From Actinophytocola algeriensis (GTDB taxonomy: Bacteria > Actinomycetota > Actinomycetes > Mycobacteriales > Pseudonocardiaceae), in NCBI RefSeq assembly GCF_014203735.1, contig NZ_JACHJQ010000002.1, positions 1,177,224 through 1,241,223 of the forward strand: a stretch of DNA of 64,000 nucleotides, in the 5' to 3' direction. A model generated the notes under the pieces. It saw only the letters and a program-made list of their open reading frames with translations, searched no databases and was not told where the DNA came from. The position numbers and the translations under genes are program-made. Below, one piece after another: positions 63,401 through 64,000 of this stretch. Every line of letters starts with the position of its first letter. Positions within the stretch are counted from its first letter, which is position 1.

Positions 63401-64000
63401 CTGGTCGCGGCAGAGCGTGAAGACTTCCTCGAACTGGTCGACGACGATGATCACCTCGGCGTCGTCCGGCCGGTTGCTGAGCGCCTGCCGCACCAGCCGG
63501 TGCAGACCACGCGGCCCCTCGGCCAGTTCGCCGGCCAGCATGGCCGGGCCCGCGCCGAGCGGGGCGGCGAACTGGATCGCACATTCCTCGACCGGGTGCT
63601 GCCCCGGCGTCATCGTGATGACGACCGACTCCCCGGCCCGCAGTTGCGGCAGCAACCCCGCCCGCAGCAGCGAACTCTTCCCCGCACCCGAGGCGCCGAC
63701 CACGGCGACGAGCCGATGTGCACGGACCCGTTTGCTCAGCTTGTCGACGAGATCCTGCCTGCCGAAGAACAGGTCCGCGTCACGTTCCTGGAACGCGCTC
63801 AAACCCACATAAGGCGCCCGCGCGTCCGGGTCGGGCGGCTCAGGTTCCTTCTGCCGGGCGATGTCGGCGGCGACCTCGTGCCAGCGTTGTTCCCATTCCC
63901 CGGCATCACCGTCACAGGCACGGACATAAGCCAGCGTGATCGCCAGGCTGGGCAGTTTCTGCCCACCCGCCGCCGCCGACAACGCCGAAGCGGACACATG
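60473..64000 (-). CDS. STAND ATPase with transmembrane helix and C-terminal WD40 propellers (5' end beyond window)
   Basis: At least 1175 residues visible. The left part of the protein (SASALSAAAGGQKLPSLAIT and VRACDGDAGEWEQRW) belongs to an N-terminal helix-turn-helix-type module that continues off the window. The nSTAND domain has a P-loop, VVGASGAGKSSLLRAG (about 100), Walker B VIIVVDQFEEVF (about 186) and a winged-helix-like EIAHEALIGSWPRL. A transmembrane helix lies at about 490-515 (VLVMSLSCALVVVSLLAGLA). A dozen or more WD40 repeats follow (DGTVRIWD, DGTVRLWA, DGSLRVWQ, DGALRLWD, DKTVRFWP), enough for two propellers. Such proteins are signal-sensing NTPases; some STAND proteins are antiphage sensors, but nothing here proves that. 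Confidence 0.88.
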   Translation of the reverse strand, partial: HVSASALSAAAGGQKLPSLAITLAYVRACDGDAGEWEQRWHEVAADIARQKEPEPPDPDARAPYVGLSAFQERDADLFFGRQDLVDKLSKRVRAHRLVAVVGASGAGKSSLLRAGLLPQLRAGESVVITMTPGQHPVEECAIQFAAPLGAGPAMLAGELAEGPRGLHRLVRQALSNRPDDAEVIIVVDQFEEVFTLCRDQRERSRFIESLVTAAAEENSRVRIVLGIRADFYGRCSRYPELVEVLQNHQVVVGPMSGQELRDAITKPATRVGCSVESALQATLCTHADGETGVLPLLSHALRETWLRRRGNSLSLAGFQAAGGIDGALRQTAEAVYDSFEPRQQQVAAALFLRLTALGEGTEDTKRRVTRAELDSQDADLALVLERLAAARLLTLDRDTVEIAHEALIGSWPRLREWLTEDREALHLHRRLTEAAADWDSHERDPGLLYRGARLSAWERRPDTVLNDREQAFLEAGRAGARREQAAARRRRNVLVMSLSCALVVVSLLAGLAVVQAGRVAAERDLAEHRRQVATARAELARQPELGLSLAMKAFDTSPSAEAAAVLRQAVADSRGRVGLDTGQGDLSGLDVSASGAKLASAGFDGTVRIWDRDGDVLGRKPTVLTTGGPVAGVDFSPDDRLLATVGSDGAATVWDVGSGARQRTFPGHTGNVNAVAFGPSGQLATGGDDGTVRLWAPAATAPRVLTVPGRVLSLAFDPSGQRLAVGGDDRVIRVWPVATTAGPEVLTGHTHHVKALAFSHDGQLASAGRDGSLRVWQLGGEGPPTVFDSQTSELTSVAFGPDGRSIVTGGGDGALRLWDTTARTDPFVLRGHEGGVAGVRFAPDGTRLISAGVDGTLRVWDPAGGEVLALPDGHWGPAMDTAVTPDEKTVVSGGYDGTVRVWRTASDEAPTVLRGGPATVLGVAVSADGRRAAALAEDWVIRVWDTGSGRVLFSQPSSPDALGVALSPDGLLVSGSGPDGFPRLWRVGESTRPTVLRGHRHFVRRTAFSADGRRLVSASDDGTLRVWDTRTGALRRVLDADRSMRNAEFSRDGTRIVAGAQDGTVLLWDAARPPVVLRGHEGEVWDVAYSPDGRWVASTGSDKTVRFWPVGAGQAPVVMRWSGPMAPSVTYGRDAQRLVSAHADGVTRLWTCEPCAPIERVRALAGERTERGFMG

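Overview
The window is high-GC actinobacterial DNA, most like a member of the Pseudonocardiales. That placement is inferred from GTG starts, third-position GC bias, a StrR-type regulator and actinobacterial P450/ferredoxin, MbtH and WD40-STAND families. It is dominated by one nonribosomal peptide cluster (about 6.46-48.74 kb) that I cannot match to a described product.

Layout. 0-5.4 kb: the 5' part of gdhA (NADP glutamate dehydrogenase, minus strand), then a plus-strand signalling group of two membrane Ser/Thr kinases and an FHA protein. 5.4-6.4 kb: decayed mobile and regulatory gene fragments. 6.46-43.75 kb: a very long minus-strand operon, read from 43.75 kb downwards: MbtH, a 57-aa protein, a SUMF1-type protein, an SbnA-like enzyme, a broken sialidase, a P450, three NRPS genes, a membrane-anchored penicillin acylase, three discrete thioesterase-fold proteins, a standalone A-T didomain, three P450s, a 25-aa ORF, a standalone carrier protein, a ferredoxin, a GT8 glycosyltransferase, an SbnB-like enzyme, a DUF885 protein, an MFS exporter and two more GT8 enzymes. 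Most junctions are 4-nt ATGA/GTGA overlaps. 43.98-46.19 kb: divergent StrR-like activator plus an M24 hydrolase. 46.2-48.9 kb: a second minus-strand operon, GT8 plus DUF885, with its own promoter. 49-50 kb: more gene fragments. 50-55 kb: a LysR/short-chain dehydrogenase/NADP-binding oxidoreductase group. 55-60.5 kb: a CPBP protease, a secreted protein, a SnoaL-like protein and many remnants (epoxide hydrolase, pentapeptide repeat, TetR, IS30, IS3, alpha/beta hydrolase). 60.5 kb to the end: a large STAND ATPase with WD40 repeats, cut by the window edge.

How the cluster may work. The first NRPS starts with a fatty-acyl-AMP ligase and an acyl carrier protein, so chains should begin as lipopeptides. 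Read from the domains, the line is FAAL-ACP / C-A-T / C-A-T / C-T / TubC-C-A-T / C-T / C. Two modules have no A domain. The cluster supplies a separate A-T didomain, a separate carrier protein and two thioesterase-fold proteins with Cys instead of Ser as nucleophile (GHC motifs). In SyrC and CmaE such Cys proteins move aminoacyl groups between carrier domains, so I infer trans-loading of the two A-less modules, perhaps after P450 oxidation of the tethered amino acid. The SbnA/SbnB-like pair should supply L-2,3-diaminopropionate, and the first two A domains have almost the same acid-rich specificity code, which fits a basic amino acid. FAAL-type lipid initiation together with a membrane penicillin acylase and a SUMF1-type protein recalls pyoverdine maturation (PvdL/PvdQ/PvdO): the lipid may be removed at the membrane. 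Four GT8 enzymes point to a glycosylated product; two of them sit beside or near DUF885 metallohydrolase-like proteins.
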